From Enterovibrio sp. JCM 19048 (GTDB taxonomy: Bacteria > Pseudomonadota > Gammaproteobacteria > Enterobacterales > Vibrionaceae): a stretch of 64,000 nucleotides of DNA. Location of the stretch: positions 62,001 through 126,000 of the forward strand of contig BAXE01000011.1 in the NCBI GenBank assembly GCA_001310415.1, read 5' to 3'. The first letter of the stretch is position 1; each line of letters starts with the position of its first letter. Below are positions 18,882 through 30,182 of this stretch, piece by piece. Both the position numbers and the translations under genes were made by a program. Below the pieces are notes generated by a model, which did not search any database, was not told the DNA's origin, and saw only the letters and a list, made by a program, of their open reading frames with translations.

Positions 18882-20605
18882 ATGAGCTGGGATCAGTCTC
18901 TGGTCTTGGGGTTGCTGCTGGCAATCGTGGCAGGTTTGGTGTTTACCAAAATCAAGCCTGCCGTGCTTTTCGCCGGTGCAGCGTTCATTGCATTCCAGTC
19001 TGGACTTATCTCGGTCGAGGTGATGGCAGGGAATTTCACCAACAGCTCCCTGCTGACGCTGGTATTGCTGGTATTGGCTTCCGCTGCTCTTGAGAAAACC
19101 CGTCTGGTCAGTTTTGTCAGTGGTCAGCTTGCCAGTGGCCGTTTGGCACTGTGGTGGCGAAGCTCGGCCTTTCCACTGCGTTTCTCAGTTCGTTCACCAA
19201 CAACACGGCGGTGGTGGTTTCCCTGATTGGCGCGGTGAAACGTAACCGCCGCCATGCACCTTCGCGTCTGCTTATCCCGCTCTCTTACGCGGCGATTCTG
19301 GGTGGTACCCTGACCCTGATTGGCACCTCGACAAACCTTATCATCAACAGTTTTGTCGAGAGCGCGGGTCTGCCCGCCCTGAGTTTCTTTGCGCCATCCA
19401 CCATAGGTCTTGCTGTACTGGCCGGTGGCCTTCTGGTGTTGATCCCGTTTTGCTACCTGTTGCCCAACTACGATGATGACAGTGTTGATGACCTGCCATA
19501 CGTACTGGAAGCGGAAGTGAAACGTGGCTCGCCATTGGCCGGAAACTCGGTATCAGACAATGGCCTGCGTGCGCTGCGCCGCCTGTTTCTGGCGGAAATC
19601 GTGCGGGACGGTGAATTGATTGCGCCTGTATGTCCAGATACCGTGCTGCGTGAAGGGGACAAGCTACAGTTTTGCGGCGATGTGGAAAGTGTGGCGACCT
19701 TGCAGGAAATCGACGGCCTGGAGCTGTTCGGTCAGCACCATATCAACGGTCAGAATCTGCTTGAAGTGGTGGTCAGCCATAGCGCGTCGATTCTGGCAAA
19801 ACGCTCAAAGAGGCCAAATTCCGCGAAAACTTCGATGCCGTGGTGGTGGCTATTCGCCGCGGCCATGAAAAGCTCGAAGGCGCCTCGGCAACATCACCCT
19901 GCTGGCCGGTGACACTCTGGTGATTGTCCCGGGCAAAGGGTTTGCCAAACAGCAGCAACGCATGGAGCGCGAGTTTGTGCTGGTCAATGGCCTGGACTCC
20001 AGCGTCCGTCTCGATAGCAAACTGAGTACCTGGGTGCTGGCTGGGTTTGCCGCTGTGATTGGCGCAGCATTGATGGAATGGTTGCCGCTGTTAAATGGCC
20101 TTGCCGCTTACCTGATGGTGTTGCTGCTCACTGGCGTGGTAAATCTGGGTGAACTCAAGCGTCGCTTTCCGGTGGAGATTGTGGTGATTGTCGGCAGCGC
20201 CTGAGTCTGGCGCAGTTGATGATCCAGTCCGGTCTTTCGGCGCAAATGGGCGAGCTGTTTATGGCTTGGTTCAACGGCTGGGGTGTTTATGGGGCATTGA
20301 TTGCGACCTACCTGCTGACGCTGATCCTCACCGAGCTTGTGACCAATAATGCCGCGGCGGCACTGGCATTCCCATTTGGATATAGCCTCGCTCTCAGTTA
20401 TGGCGTAGATCCTATGCCCTTTATTATGGCAGTCTTGTTCGGTGCCAGCGCGAGCTTTATTTCGCCTTACGGTTACCAGACCAATCTTTTGGTCTACAGT
20501 GTGGGTAACTATCAATTGATGGATTACCTGCGTATCGGTTTGCCATTGTCTGTGGTTTATTCCGCGCTGGTATTGGGGCTTATCCCCCTGTTTTTCCCTT
20601 TTTAA
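18882..20605 (+). CDS. SLC13/DASS-family permease with TrkA-C-type domains, probable sulfate transporter, four frame breaks
   Basis: About 575 residues after restoring one base each near 19146, 19796, 19881 and 20200. Two sets of membrane helices flank a soluble middle region (about residues 200-380) with two RCK/TrkA-C-like repeats (EAEVKRGSPLAGNSVSDNGL; LLAGDTLVIVPGKG). The transporter signatures SSFTNNTAVVV and LTELVTNNAAAALAFPFG lie in the re-entrant regions. It starts 5 nt after cysN and precedes cysC by 43 nt, inside the assimilation operon. Sulfate as substrate is therefore a good inference; other SLC13 members carry dicarboxylates. Confidence 0.9.
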
Positions 20606-20648
20606 CTTTTTGCTCCATCGCTGGGTGGGGTAACACAAGGATGACGTT

Positions 20649-21267
20649 ATGAGTGCTGCGGATATGCCGCATCCGGATGAAAATGTGGTGTGGCATCGCC
20701 ACGCTATCGATAAAGAGTTCCGTGCCGAACAGAAAAAACAGCGTCCGGCACTGTTGTGGTTTACCGGCCTGTCTGGCTCTGGCAAATCAACCGTGGCCGG
20801 GGCGCTGGAAAGTGCCTTGTCAGGTCTTGGCTACCACACTTACCTGCTCGACGGTGACAACGTGCGCCATGGCCTGTGCCGTGATTTGGGGTTCTCAGAT
20901 CAGGATCGCCGCGAAAACATCCGCCGTGTCGGTGAAGTGGCAAAACTGATGAATGATGCAGGGCTGATTGTGCTGTCTGCCTTTATCTCGCCGTTTCGTG
21001 AGGAGCGCCAGTTGGTGCGCGATCTGTTGCCAGAAGGCGAATTTTTCGAGGTGTTTGTCGATACGCCGCTCGACGTGTGTGAATCACGCGATCCGAAAGC
21101 TTGTACAAAAAAGCACGCGCCGGGGAAATCAAAGCGTTCACCGGCATAAGCTCAGCCTATGAAGCACCTGAAGCGCCGGAAGTGCACCTGCACACGGCAG
21201 AAGCTCGGTGGATGCCATGGTTGGGCAGTGCCTTGATGCACTCAAAAAAGCGGGTGTGATTGCCTGA
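20649..21267 (+). CDS. cysC: Adenylylsulfate kinase, two frame breaks
   Basis: About 206 residues after restoring a G near 21099 (AAAGGCTTG) and an A near 21202. P-loop GLSGSGKST, the DGDNVRHGL substrate motif, [14 protein letters not shown] and FISPFREER identify APS kinase. It phosphorylates APS to PAPS, the substrate of CysH at the other end of the window. The restored C terminus ends [19 protein letters not shown]. Last gene of the cysG operon, followed by a strong terminator. Confidence 0.95.
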
Positions 21268-21283
21268 CAATCCCTTTCCAATA

Positions 21284-21315
21284 AAAAGGCTGGCAGCGGG
21301 TTGCCAGCCTTTTTT
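21284..21315. terminator. Bidirectional terminator between cysC and the TIGR03899 gene
   Basis: AAAAAGGCTGGCA and TGCCAGCCTTTTTT arms around a short loop; the flanking genes are convergent. Confidence 0.9.
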
Positions 21316-21322
21316 GTGTTTG

Positions 21323-22245
21323 TCACACCGTTTCGTTGACGGTTGAGCCAACATCACTTTCCACCACAAATGCCCGCGACAGCAAGGCGACCAGAGCATC
21401 GAGATATTCAGGGTGCGCTTTTTGTCCCACCAGCTTAGCCAGTTCGTTGCCCGTCGGGCTGAAGCGGTAGTAGTAAATCCGCGTGCCTTTGCGAAACGGC
21501 GTCAGCATAAAGGTTTTGCCCTGACCGGTCAGCGGCAGCGCTGAAGGGGGATCCAGCAGGCCTGACTCCAATTCCGTTCTCAATATGAGTCCCAAATCCA
21601 TCAGCAACATGAGATCGGTAAAGGGTAGCTTGAAACTTCCCAATGCCAGCCTCTCGGCGATATCCGGTTTGAAGTAGCGCTTCATCCCGCTTTCCGGTTT
21701 GCGGAACCCGGTGATCAGCTTGTTACTGCCATCACCACCAAATGCGCATGCGAGGGCACAGGCGCGCTGCAAAGCCTGGGCTTCACGCTGGGTCATGGTT
21801 TCCAGTAGGGAGAGGGCTTTGAGTGAGGTGCTGCCGGGTTTGATGATTTCCTGCTTGAGGATCCTTGCCCATAGATTTTGCATGCCATCGCCATAGATGC
21901 TCTTCGCCATCTCGAAAAAACGGTAAAGCCAGTCCGGATCCGGAGAGCTGGCGGTTTCATCCCGGCAAAGATCGTGGGCGATTTTGATGATCTGTTCGAG
22001 GTTGGCCTGTTGCTGCTGTTTGATTTCCAGTTGCCGGTAAGCGGCGCGGGTGGTCAGGGTGTCGTGCTCAATATCGTGCAATTTCGCATCAATATGGTGC
22101 GCGGCAGCGATGGCAGCCAGGCGGTGTTGGCTGGATTTAATGTGGTTTTCCTGTTGTGTGCCGGAATGGCTGTTTTTTTCGTCGCTGACGCGTCTTCGCT
22201 GCCAGCTTCAATCACAACGGGTTTGTTCGGATCGGCCATAGACAT
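21323..22245 (-). CDS. TIGR03899-family conserved protein, one frame break near 22160
   Basis: About 307 residues after restoring one base (GCCACACAACAG). Cytoplasmic, no signal peptide or membrane helix. The body has YGDGMQNLWARILKQEI and TMTQREAQALQRACALACAF, matching the conserved hypothetical family TIGR03899 known mainly from vibrios and relatives. The function is unknown. ATG 22245 or the in-frame ATG 22239 may start. It is convergent with cysC. Confidence 0.82.
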
Positions 22246-22375
22246 TCCGTTTAAAAGTTAACGTGATGTTTTCGCAACGGTTTGGTGAAATTGGCACACA
22301 ATCAGCTATGTTAAAATAAGATTAAATTTGTTAACATTTAACAATGTTTAGCAGGCCAAGGAGGGAGGTTTCACC

Positions 22376-22465
22376 ATGAAGCGGTTCAAAATGAACTCTG
22401 TGAATGTCCTGCTTGTTGCCTTTTACATTGCAGCGTTGCTCTATTTATCCCAGTTTATCGGCTAG
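22376..22465 (+). CDS. 29-residue single-helix membrane peptide
   Basis: ATG 22376 is preceded by an unusually strong ribosome site (AAGGAGGGAGG, 6 nt from the start). The frame encodes 29 residues: a basic N terminus (MKRFKMNSVN) and one hydrophobic helix (VLLVAFYIAALLYLSQFIG), then TAG. An AT-rich promoter-like region precedes it and a terminator follows 19 nt after the stop, so it is a free-standing transcription unit. I do not recognise the family. The very good signals make a real small protein likely. Confidence 0.75.
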   Translation: MKRFKMNSVNVLLVAFYIAALLYLSQFIG

Positions 22466-22483
22466 TTAGCGCTGAATGTTTAA

Positions 22484-22510
22484 TAAAAACCCGCATGAAG
22501 CGGGTTTTTG
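22484..22510. terminator. Bidirectional terminator after the 29-residue gene
   Basis: AAAAACCCGC-ATGAA-GCGGGTTTTT, between the small plus-strand gene and convergent ytfJ. Confidence 0.9.
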
Positions 22511-22531
22511 TGTTTCAGGCAGTGAGGAAGA

Positions 22532-23086
22532 TCACTGTGTCAGCTTATTAATCAGATCAATTACCTGAGCAATTTCGTCCTGTGACAGCGCGCCTTCTTT
22601 CACAAACTGCGCTTTACCGTCTTTGTCCAGCACGACAATCGCCGAGCTTTCGTCTTTCAGGTTCCAGGCATTGGCGGCACGGCCGTCAGCATCCAGCACC
22701 AGAGATGACCAACTGAACTCTTTCTTGCTGTCTTCTGCTGAGGATTTCACGAAGCTACCGGTTCCCCAGATAGCGTCATCCTGGTTGATGATGGTGGTGG
22801 TCTGGTATTTATCGCGTGGCGGGTTGGCTGCCAGAATCGCATCCATCAAAGGTGCGTTCATTGCTTTGGCGCTGCTGCGGCCTGCAATGGCCTGAATGAC
22901 ACGGACTTTACCTGGCAACAGATCGGTGTCCCAGGCTTGGTAGGCAATCTTGTCACCGTTGAGGATCAGTTCGCCATATTTTTCAACGGAAACCTCAGGC
23001 AGTGCCTGGCCGTTGGTGATGTTGTTCGCTGAGGCAAAAGTGGAAATGAGAGCGGTTGCCAGCGCAAGAGTTTTAATGCGACGCAT
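22532..23086 (-). CDS. ytfJ: YtfJ-family periplasmic protein
   Basis: Intact, 184 residues. A signal peptide (ending FASANN) is followed by a thioredoxin-fold-like domain (GKVRVIQAIAGRSSAKAMNAP, AIVVLDKDGKAQFVKEG). There is no CxxC pair, so it is not an obvious disulfide enzyme. The YtfJ family is of unknown function. Next to ytfK (DUF1107), as in E. coli. Confidence 0.9.
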   Translation of the reverse strand: MRRIKTLALATALISTFASANNITNGQALPEVSVEKYGELILNGDKIAYQAWDTDLLPGKVRVIQAIAGRSSAKAMNAPLMDAILAANPPRDKYQTTTIINQDDAIWGTGSFVKSSAEDSKKEFSWSSLVLDADGRAANAWNLKDESSAIVVLDKDGKAQFVKEGALSQDEIAQVIDLINKLTQ

Positions 23087-23481
23087 ACGTGAATGGTTCC
23101 TGTTCTTGATTATGTTGTTTTAATGCGCAACCCAATGAAGTTCATCGTCTTTACTGGGCTACAGCTAAGACTATAGCCGATGCGCCGGTGTCCTCTGTAT
23201 CAATAACTGGCCCAACCACTCAAATTTGACAGTAAATCCCTGGCTGAAAAATTCATTGGTGAGACATGTGATGCAGGTTTTGTAAGGCCTGTATTTTTGA
23301 CTACGCTTAGTTTCGGGATAGGAGAAAAGGGGAATTTTTGCGCCCAATAGTGGTCTGAGATTTTATGGTGCAAATTCCGAACACTTGGCATTTTGATTGC
23401 ATTGCATAAATGTCAGCCGGTTGCGAAAGCAACGGATTGCGATGCAGGTCTTTTATCTTTGACATGGAAGGAGTTCAGCAA
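23087..23481. promoter_or_regulatory. Divergent promoter region of ytfJ and ytfK
   Basis: About 395 bases with no supported gene. It must hold both promoters. No repeat or known operator was found. Confidence 0.4.
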
Positions 23482-23687
23482 ATGTTGCGTATTTTTCACC
23501 AATACCGTCCTCGTCAGGTCGCTCGATACGTTAAAGGCTTTTTCCGCGGTCGCATTTACATTGATGCATCGGTGCATTTGAATTTGATGGCGGAAGGTTG
23601 TTGCCCCCCGGAAGCAGGGACAGGCGCGCACTCGCCGTGATGACTGAAGTGAATAACGAAATTAAAGCGATGGCTGCCGCGGCCTGA
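23482..23687 (+). CDS. ytfK: YtfK/DUF1107-family small protein, one frame break near 23566
   Basis: 68 residues after restoring one G in GATGGCATC. AAGGAG lies 8 nt before ATG 23482. The start LRIFHQYRPRQVARYVKGFF and the restored YIDGIGAFEFDGGRLLPP and AVMTEVNNEIKAM match the E. coli YtfK pattern and length exactly. In E. coli YtfK stimulates the SpoT alarmone synthetase under phosphate or fatty-acid starvation; the same role here is inferred. Followed by a terminator shared with msrA. Confidence 0.88.
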
Positions 23688-23706
23688 TAAGGCGGATATG
23701 AACAGA

Positions 23707-23736
23707 GAAAAACGCCCGTGTGATGACGGGCGTTTT
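23707..23736. terminator. Bidirectional terminator between ytfK and msrA
   Basis: AAAAACGCCCGT and ACGGGCGTTTTT arms around GTGATG; convergent flanking genes. Confidence 0.9.
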
Positions 23737-23749
23737 TGTTTTTCTGGGG

Positions 23750-24390
23750 TTAACGCTCCCAAGGCGGCAGGCAAACCCCGGTACCGCCTAGCCCACAGTA
23801 GCCGTTTGGATTTTTGTGCAGGTACTGTTGGTGGTAGGTTTCCGCAAAATAGTAAGGCCCTGCCGGGGCGATTTCCGTGGTGATATCACCGGGTTTTCCA
23901 GCAGCAATCAACGCTGCCCGGTAAGCATCACGCTCGCAATCGCCGCTTCTTTCTGCGCTTCGTCGAAATAATAAATGGCAGAACGGTACTGGGTGCCGAC
24001 GTCATTGCCCTGACGCATCCCCTGTGTTGGATCGTGGCGCTGCCAGAATTCCGTCAAGATAGCATCCAGCGAGGTACGGCTTGGGTCAAAGACCACCTGC
24101 ACCACTTCAGCATGGCCGGTTTGGGCGGTACAAACGTCCTGATAGGTTGGGTTTACCGTAAAACCGCCGCTGTACCCCACGGAGGTGGAGGTGACGCCTT
24201 CAAGTTGCCAGAACAGCCGCTCAGCTCCCCAAAAGCAGCCCATTCCGAACAGGATTTGAGCCTGTCCCTCAGGCGCGGCTTTCGCTAAAAGCGTACCGAA
24301 AATGGCATGGGGTTCAGCCGGCACGATTTCAGTCGCTCTGTCAGGCAGCGCTTCAGTAGCTGTGATGGATTGTTGCTTTTTCGTCAACAT
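23750..24390 (-). CDS. msrA: Peptide methionine (S)-S-oxide reductase, one frame break near 23932
   Basis: About 213 residues after restoring one base, the usual MsrA length. The active-site motif [13 protein letters not shown] is present, with the metal-free substrate region GYSGGF and the resolving-Cys tail [19 protein letters not shown] in the restored frame. It repairs methionine S-sulfoxide with thioredoxin. Position between ytfK and divergent tamA matches enteric bacteria. Confidence 0.95.
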
Positions 24391-24683
24391 GTTGCGACTC
24401 CTTGTCGTACTTGAGATTTTGGCTACCTGACTGCAAAGGCAAGGCAATTATTACCCGCTATGCAGCCAGATGCGTCACAATAAGAACGTGAAAGCATACT
24501 TTAACTTTCACGGGAAAGTGATGGCGAACCATGCGCCGTCACCGACAAAATCTGTGTTAAGGTAAGGCACATTTTCAGGTATTGAAGCACATTTGCAACA
24601 GAACAATAGAGGCTGATGACAGTCATACTGTTCACGGAATAAAGCGAAAACGGATTCTCCTTGCGAGATAAAGCATACGGTTG
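24391..24683. promoter_or_regulatory. Divergent promoter region of msrA and tamA
   Basis: About 290 bases without a gene. It contains overlapping inverted repeats GTGAAAG...CTTTCAC (24488-24511) and ACTTTC-ACGG-GAAAGT (24504-24519), a possible operator. No sigma-E promoter could be assigned. Confidence 0.4.
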
Positions 24684-26405
24684 ATGAGAACGAAAAGATT
24701 AATACCTTGGGCGCTCTGTGCTGCGGTCGTGTTGCCCACGGGCGCCTTTGCTGATGTAAGTTTTGACATCAAGGGAATTGACGGCGAGCTTGAGAAGAAT
24801 GTCGCTATTTATCTCGCTGCAATACCTGCAAGCGATCGCCGTCTCACGTTCCGGTTTCAATCCCGCGTCAAAGACGAAGTTGAGAAAGCGATGCAGGCGC
24901 TGGGGTATTTTGCCCCTGTCATCAAGTATTCCATTGAAGATGAGAAAGCCAAAGACGATGCCACCGTGGTGCTGGATATCACCCCCGGCGAACCGGTGCG
25001 TATCAAGCAGGTTGATATCCAGCTGACTGGCGATGCTTTGCATGACAAAGCGTTTGCGGAATTGCTGGCAACGGCGCCTAAGGTGGGGGATGTCCTCAAT
25101 CAAGGCCAATATGATTCGCTGAAATCTGCCATTCAGAGCCTGGCTGTACGTCGCGGTTACTTTGATGCGGACTACACTCTGAGCCGCCTGGAAGTGGCGC
25201 CGGGCTCAATGAAGCCTTTATCCGTCTCTATTTCAACAGCGGTATGCGCTACCACTTCGGCGACGTTTATTACCACAATAGCCAGATCAATGAAGATCGG
25301 CTCAATACCATGCTGACTTTCAAAGAGGGCGACCCCTATCTGGTGTCAGATTTGGGGGCGTTTAACCAGGCGCTGTCCAATACCGGCTGGTTTTCCTCTG
25401 TACTGGTGGAAGCGGGGGTGGATGATCTTCGTGATGGCAGGGTGCCGATTTCCGTGAACCTTGAACCGGCGGCGCGCAACCAGTTTGAAACCGGTATCGG
25501 CTATTCAACTGACACGGGACCCCGGGTAAAAATCGGCTGGAAAAAGCCTGGTTCAACAGCCGGGGGCACAGTCTTAATACGGATCTCTATATTTCCAAGC
25601 CCAAGCAGACGCTGGAGTCGACCTACAAGATCCCGCTGGAAGATGTTCAGCGCGAGTACTATCAGGTTCAGGTGGGTTTGGAAAACCTCGACAATAACGA
25701 TACCCAGAGTCTGGAGTGGACGTCGTCCATTTCCCGTCACTGGAAGTTCGATACCGGCTGGCAACGCGCTGTGTATGTGCGCTGGCTCTATTCTGACTAC
25801 ACCCAGGGCAATGTGTCCGACATCTCCAACCTTGTCCTGCCGGGTGTGAACTTCTCCCGGGTGCGCAGTCGCGGCGGTGTGATGCCGTCCTGGGGGACAA
25901 ACAGTCCATCACCTTTGAAGCGGGCGATCCGGCACTGCTGTCAGATATTTCTATTTTCCGTGTGGTGGGACAAACCGCGTGGATCCGCAGTCTTAATGAC
26001 AATAACCGCTTCTTCACCCGTTTGAATGCCGGTGGCATATTTACCAGCGATTTTGAGCGGGTGCCGCCGTCACTGCGTTTCTTTGCCGGTGGTGATAACA
26101 GTATCCGGGGTTACAGCTACGAGTCGATTTCACCGCTGGACAGCAGTGGGCAACTTGAAGGCGGTGCCTATCTCACCACGGGAACGCTGGAATACAATTA
26201 CCGCCTGACCGGTAACTGGTGGGGCGCGGTGTTTACCGATGCTGGCGATGCCTGGACAAGCAGCACACCGGAGTGGAAAACTTCGGTTGGCGTGGGTATC
26301 CGCTGGGAATCACCGGTAGGGCCAATCCGTTTTGACATTGCCCATGGCTTTGAAAATACCTCTGATGATTTCATGATCCACTTTAGTCTGGGGCCCGAGT
26401 TGTAA
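24684..26405 (+). CDS. tamA: Translocation and assembly module outer-membrane subunit, three frame breaks
   Basis: About 574 residues after restoring one base each near 25205, 25547 and 25894. A signal peptide is followed by three POTRA domains and an Omp85-type 16-strand barrel, including the lid-lock motif region FFAGGDNSIRGYSYESI and the conserved terminal GPIRFDIAHGFENTSDDFMI. With TamB it helps insert outer-membrane proteins and move lipids. ATG 24684 is taken as start; a TTG lies just before. The stop overlaps the tamB ATG by one base. Confidence 0.94.
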
Positions 26406-29400
26406 TGCGTTGGCTCAACCGTTTTGCGCTTTTCCTTATCTTTTTATCTTTACTGCTTATTCTGGCAGTCGGGACATTTTTACTCACACCTGCAGGCGTG
26501 AAGATCGCAGTCTGGGGCGCACAGAAAGCCCTGCCTGAGCTGAAAATTGAAGGCAGCCGCGGCGCATTGCTTAATGGATTCACCTTGGATGGCGTCGCGT
26601 TTTCGATGGATGGCGTAGCGGTGGAAGGGCGTTCACTGTCGCTTGATATTAACAGCCGATGCCTAAGTGGCCCGGCGCTGTGTATCGAATCCCTGACCGG
26701 TGATGGCGTGCGTGTCACGGTGGAAGATACCGGCCCCTCGCCAGAGTCGCCGCCATCTGAACCTGTGACTGAAATCAAAACCCCAATCCCGGTCTTTCTC
26801 AACGGTGTCGCGCTTCGTGACATCTCGCTGGATATTCTTGGTACCAAAGTACACTGGGACAGCTTTACCACAGCCGCGCAAATGCGCAGCAATACGCTGA
26901 CGCTGAAACCGACGGTGTGGCAGGGGATTAAGTTGGAACTGCCTCCAAGCAAAGATGCACCGGCAGAGCCTTCCCCTGAGCCGAAAAGTGATGAACCCAT
27001 CGCCCTGCCGACGGTAAACATCCCGCTCAATGTGGTGATTGAAGGATTCACCCTCAAAGACGCAGAGCTGCTTTTGCCTGAGCGTCAGGTAGTTCACGAA
27101 TTCGTCCTTAAAGGCAAAGCCGGTGGCAGTCAGGTCGCACTGCAGCAGGTTCTACTGGACGCTGAGCAAGGCAAAGTCGCCCTCAATGGCGAGATAGAGC
27201 TGGATGGGAATTATCCGCTCAAAGCCAAAGCCGTGGCGGATATCCGAATGGCACCGCTGAATGGCCAAAAGCTGACGCTGGATACCCGTGGCGACCTTCG
27301 CGATTTGTCATTGGATGCAGATTTACAAGGCGTATTGCAGGCCGTGCTGAGCGGCAAGCTGGACGTGCTGGATCCTAACCTTCCTTTTGACGCGACCTTA
27401 ACCGCCAAACACCTGCAATGGCCGATCGATACCGAGGCTGATTACACCCTCTCTTCCTCTGAACTGGCCGCGAAGGGGAGCCTCAAAGCCTACACGGCGA
27501 CGCTGAAAACCCAGGCGTCGGGTAAAGATATCCCGGCGATGAGCCTTGATACCGCTTTGGAAGGCGATCTGTCCTACATCGGCTTAAACAACCTGGTGCT
27601 GGATACCCTGGGCGGACGGATTGAAGGTGATGCCAATGTGGACTGGTCCAAGGCGCTGACCTGGCGCACCAATCTTAACTTTACGGATATCCAGCCTGGC
27701 CTGCAGTGGCCGGAAGCGGAAGGCAGTCTGTCCGGCAAGGTAGAGAACAGCGGTGGTCTGACGGATAGAGGCGGCTGGTATGTGGCAGTGCCTGCGTTGG
27801 ACGTGAACGGCAAAATCCGCAACCAGGCCCTTGAGCTTCGTGGGCAGGTGGATGCGTCTGATCGAGATGGCAAAGGGGATCTGTTGCTGGAGACCAATGG
27901 CTTGTTGCTCAGCCATGGTCCGAACCAGATGACGGTCAAAGGCCAGGTCGATAAAGCGCTCAAGCTCGATGTGGCTTTGAACCTGCCCAAGCTGTCTGCT
28001 TCCTTGCCCGGCGCGAAAGGGGCAATCAAAGGCAACGTCGCGCTGACCGGTACGGTAGAAAAACCGACAGCAGCACTGACTCTGGCAGCCAAATCCCTGC
28101 GTTGGGAAGAACTGGTATCTGTTGGCAGCGTTAACATCCGCGGCTCCGTGACCCCGTTCCCTCTGGTCGGTGGTGGTCTTATTGTGGATGTGAATGATAT
28201 CAGTGCCGAAGGCGTTGATATCTCCTCGTTGGCATTGCGCGCCTCGGGAGATGAAGGCGACCAGACGGTATCGCTTCAGGTCAAAGGTAAACCGGTGGGG
28301 GCAGACCTTTCTGTACGCGGCCGATTTGACCGTGAAAAAGGCTGGAAAGGGGCGCTGTATGCATCGTCTATCACCACGCCGGTTGGCCCATGGAAGCTGG
28401 TCGATGATGTGCCTATCAATGTTGATATCAAAACCAGTGAAGTGGATGTCGGTGCATTTTGCTGGGCACAGAACCAGAGCCGTGTCTGTCTGGACAAACC
28501 GGTCAAGGTAACGGACAAAGGCCAGGCGCAGGTCTCAATTGATAAATTCAACCTTGATATCCTGCAATCATTCCTGCCTATCACGACCACGATATCCGGC
28601 AGCCTGAATGCCGATGCCAGCATTGGATGGAAACCCAATGCGCTGCCGACAGTTAATGCTACCGTTACCTTGCCAAAAGGGCAGGTTACCGAGCAACTGG
28701 ATGCGCCGCTGGTGATTGGCTGGAACAATGTCTATCTGAACACGGTACTGGCGGATGACAAGCTGACAGCCAAGCTGCTGCTGGATCTGACTGACAATGG
28801 CAACGTGACACTGGATGCGGTGATGAGCAACCTGTCCGGCAAAAACCGTCCCCTGCAGAGCACCTTCGGTATCAACAAGATCAATCTGGATATGCTGGCT
28901 TCCGCGTTGGGAGAGGACAGCAAGCTAACCGGTGTGCTGGACGGGAATGTCTCGCTCAATGGCGACGTAAACGCGCCAACCGCCAACGGCAAGATTGTGC
29001 TGTCCGGTCTCAGCCTGCAAAGTCTGGATGCACCGATTGAAGTGCGGGAGGGGCAGGTAACGCTGGCCTTCAATGGTACCAACGGCAAGATTGACGGTGA
29101 CATTAAAACCCCGGATGGCGACCTGATGCTGACCGGCTCCGCCGACTGGCACAAACTGGATGCCTGGCTGGCTTCGCTGAACGTGAAGGGCAGCGCCTCA
29201 AAGTCGTGGTACCTCCGATGGTGGCGCTGGAAGTCAGCCCGGACATGACCCTGAACGCTTCACCGGATCTGGTGAACGTGAAAGGAAATGTCGATGTGCC
29301 ATGGGGACGTATTGTGGTGGACAAGTTGCCGGATTCGGCGGTTCAGGTATCCAGTGACGTCGTTATCCTCAACAACGAATTGAAACCGATGACGCCGCCG

Positions 29401-30120
29401 TCCTCGACACCGCTTAACCTCAACGCCAATATCTCGGTCAATATCGGTAATGATGTGCGTCTTGAGGCATTCGGCCTGAAAACCTGCTGGTGGGTAAACT
29501 GGATGTGGCGAGTAACAGCCGGGGCCCGAGCGTTAACGGTGACATCAATCTGCAAGACGGTACCTATCGATCATTCGGTCAGGATTTGGTGATCAAAAAA
29601 GGTCAGATCTTGTTCAATGGGCCGCCAGAGCAGCCTTATTTGCAGGTTGAAGCGATCCGCAACCCGAATGCCATTGAAGATGGCGTGGAAGCGGGATCCG
29701 GGTAACTGGTCCTGCGGATGCGCCGGAAGTGAGTGTGTTTTCCGACCCGGCGATGCCACAAGCAAACGCACTGTCCTACCTGGTGCGCGGGCGCAACCTC
29801 GACAGTGAATCTGACGGCAATGCCATGACGTCTATGCTGATCGGCTTGGGTCTGGCGCAAAGCGGCAAGTTGGTGGGCGAGTTAGGTGAAGCTTCGGCGT
29901 GCAGGACTTGTCGCTGGATACCTCTGGCAGCGGCGGGGACGAGAAAGTGGAAGTGTCTGGTTATATTCTGCCGGGTCTTCAGGTGAAGTACGGTGTGGGG
30001 ATCTTTACCAGCCTGCCGGAATTTACTGTCCGCTATCGCCTGCTGCAAAACCTTTATCTGGAGGCGGTCTCCGGCGCGGACAATGCGGTCGATCTGCTGT
30101 ACCAGTTCAGTATCAAGTAG
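26405..30120 (+). CDS. tamB: Translocation and assembly module inner-membrane subunit TamB, four frame breaks
   Basis: About 1239 residues after restoring one base each near 29194, 29483, 29695 and 29892; the first 2.8 kb is unbroken. A single N-terminal membrane anchor ([20 protein letters not shown]) is followed by a very long beta-taco repeat region and the C-terminal DUF490/TamB domain ([39 protein letters not shown]). It bridges the periplasm between TamA and the inner membrane and is implicated in phospholipid transport. The start overlaps the tamA stop (TAATG). Confidence 0.94.
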
Positions 30121-30135
30121 ACCGCTTTAAACGAA

Positions 30136-30164
30136 ATAGCCCGGCATCTTCGCCGGGCTTTTTG
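30136..30164. terminator. Bidirectional terminator between tamB and fbp
   Basis: AGCCCGGC-ATCTTC-GCCGGGCT followed by TTTTT, between convergent genes. Confidence 0.9.
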
Positions 30165-30182
30165 TTTTCAGGGCAAGGGGGC

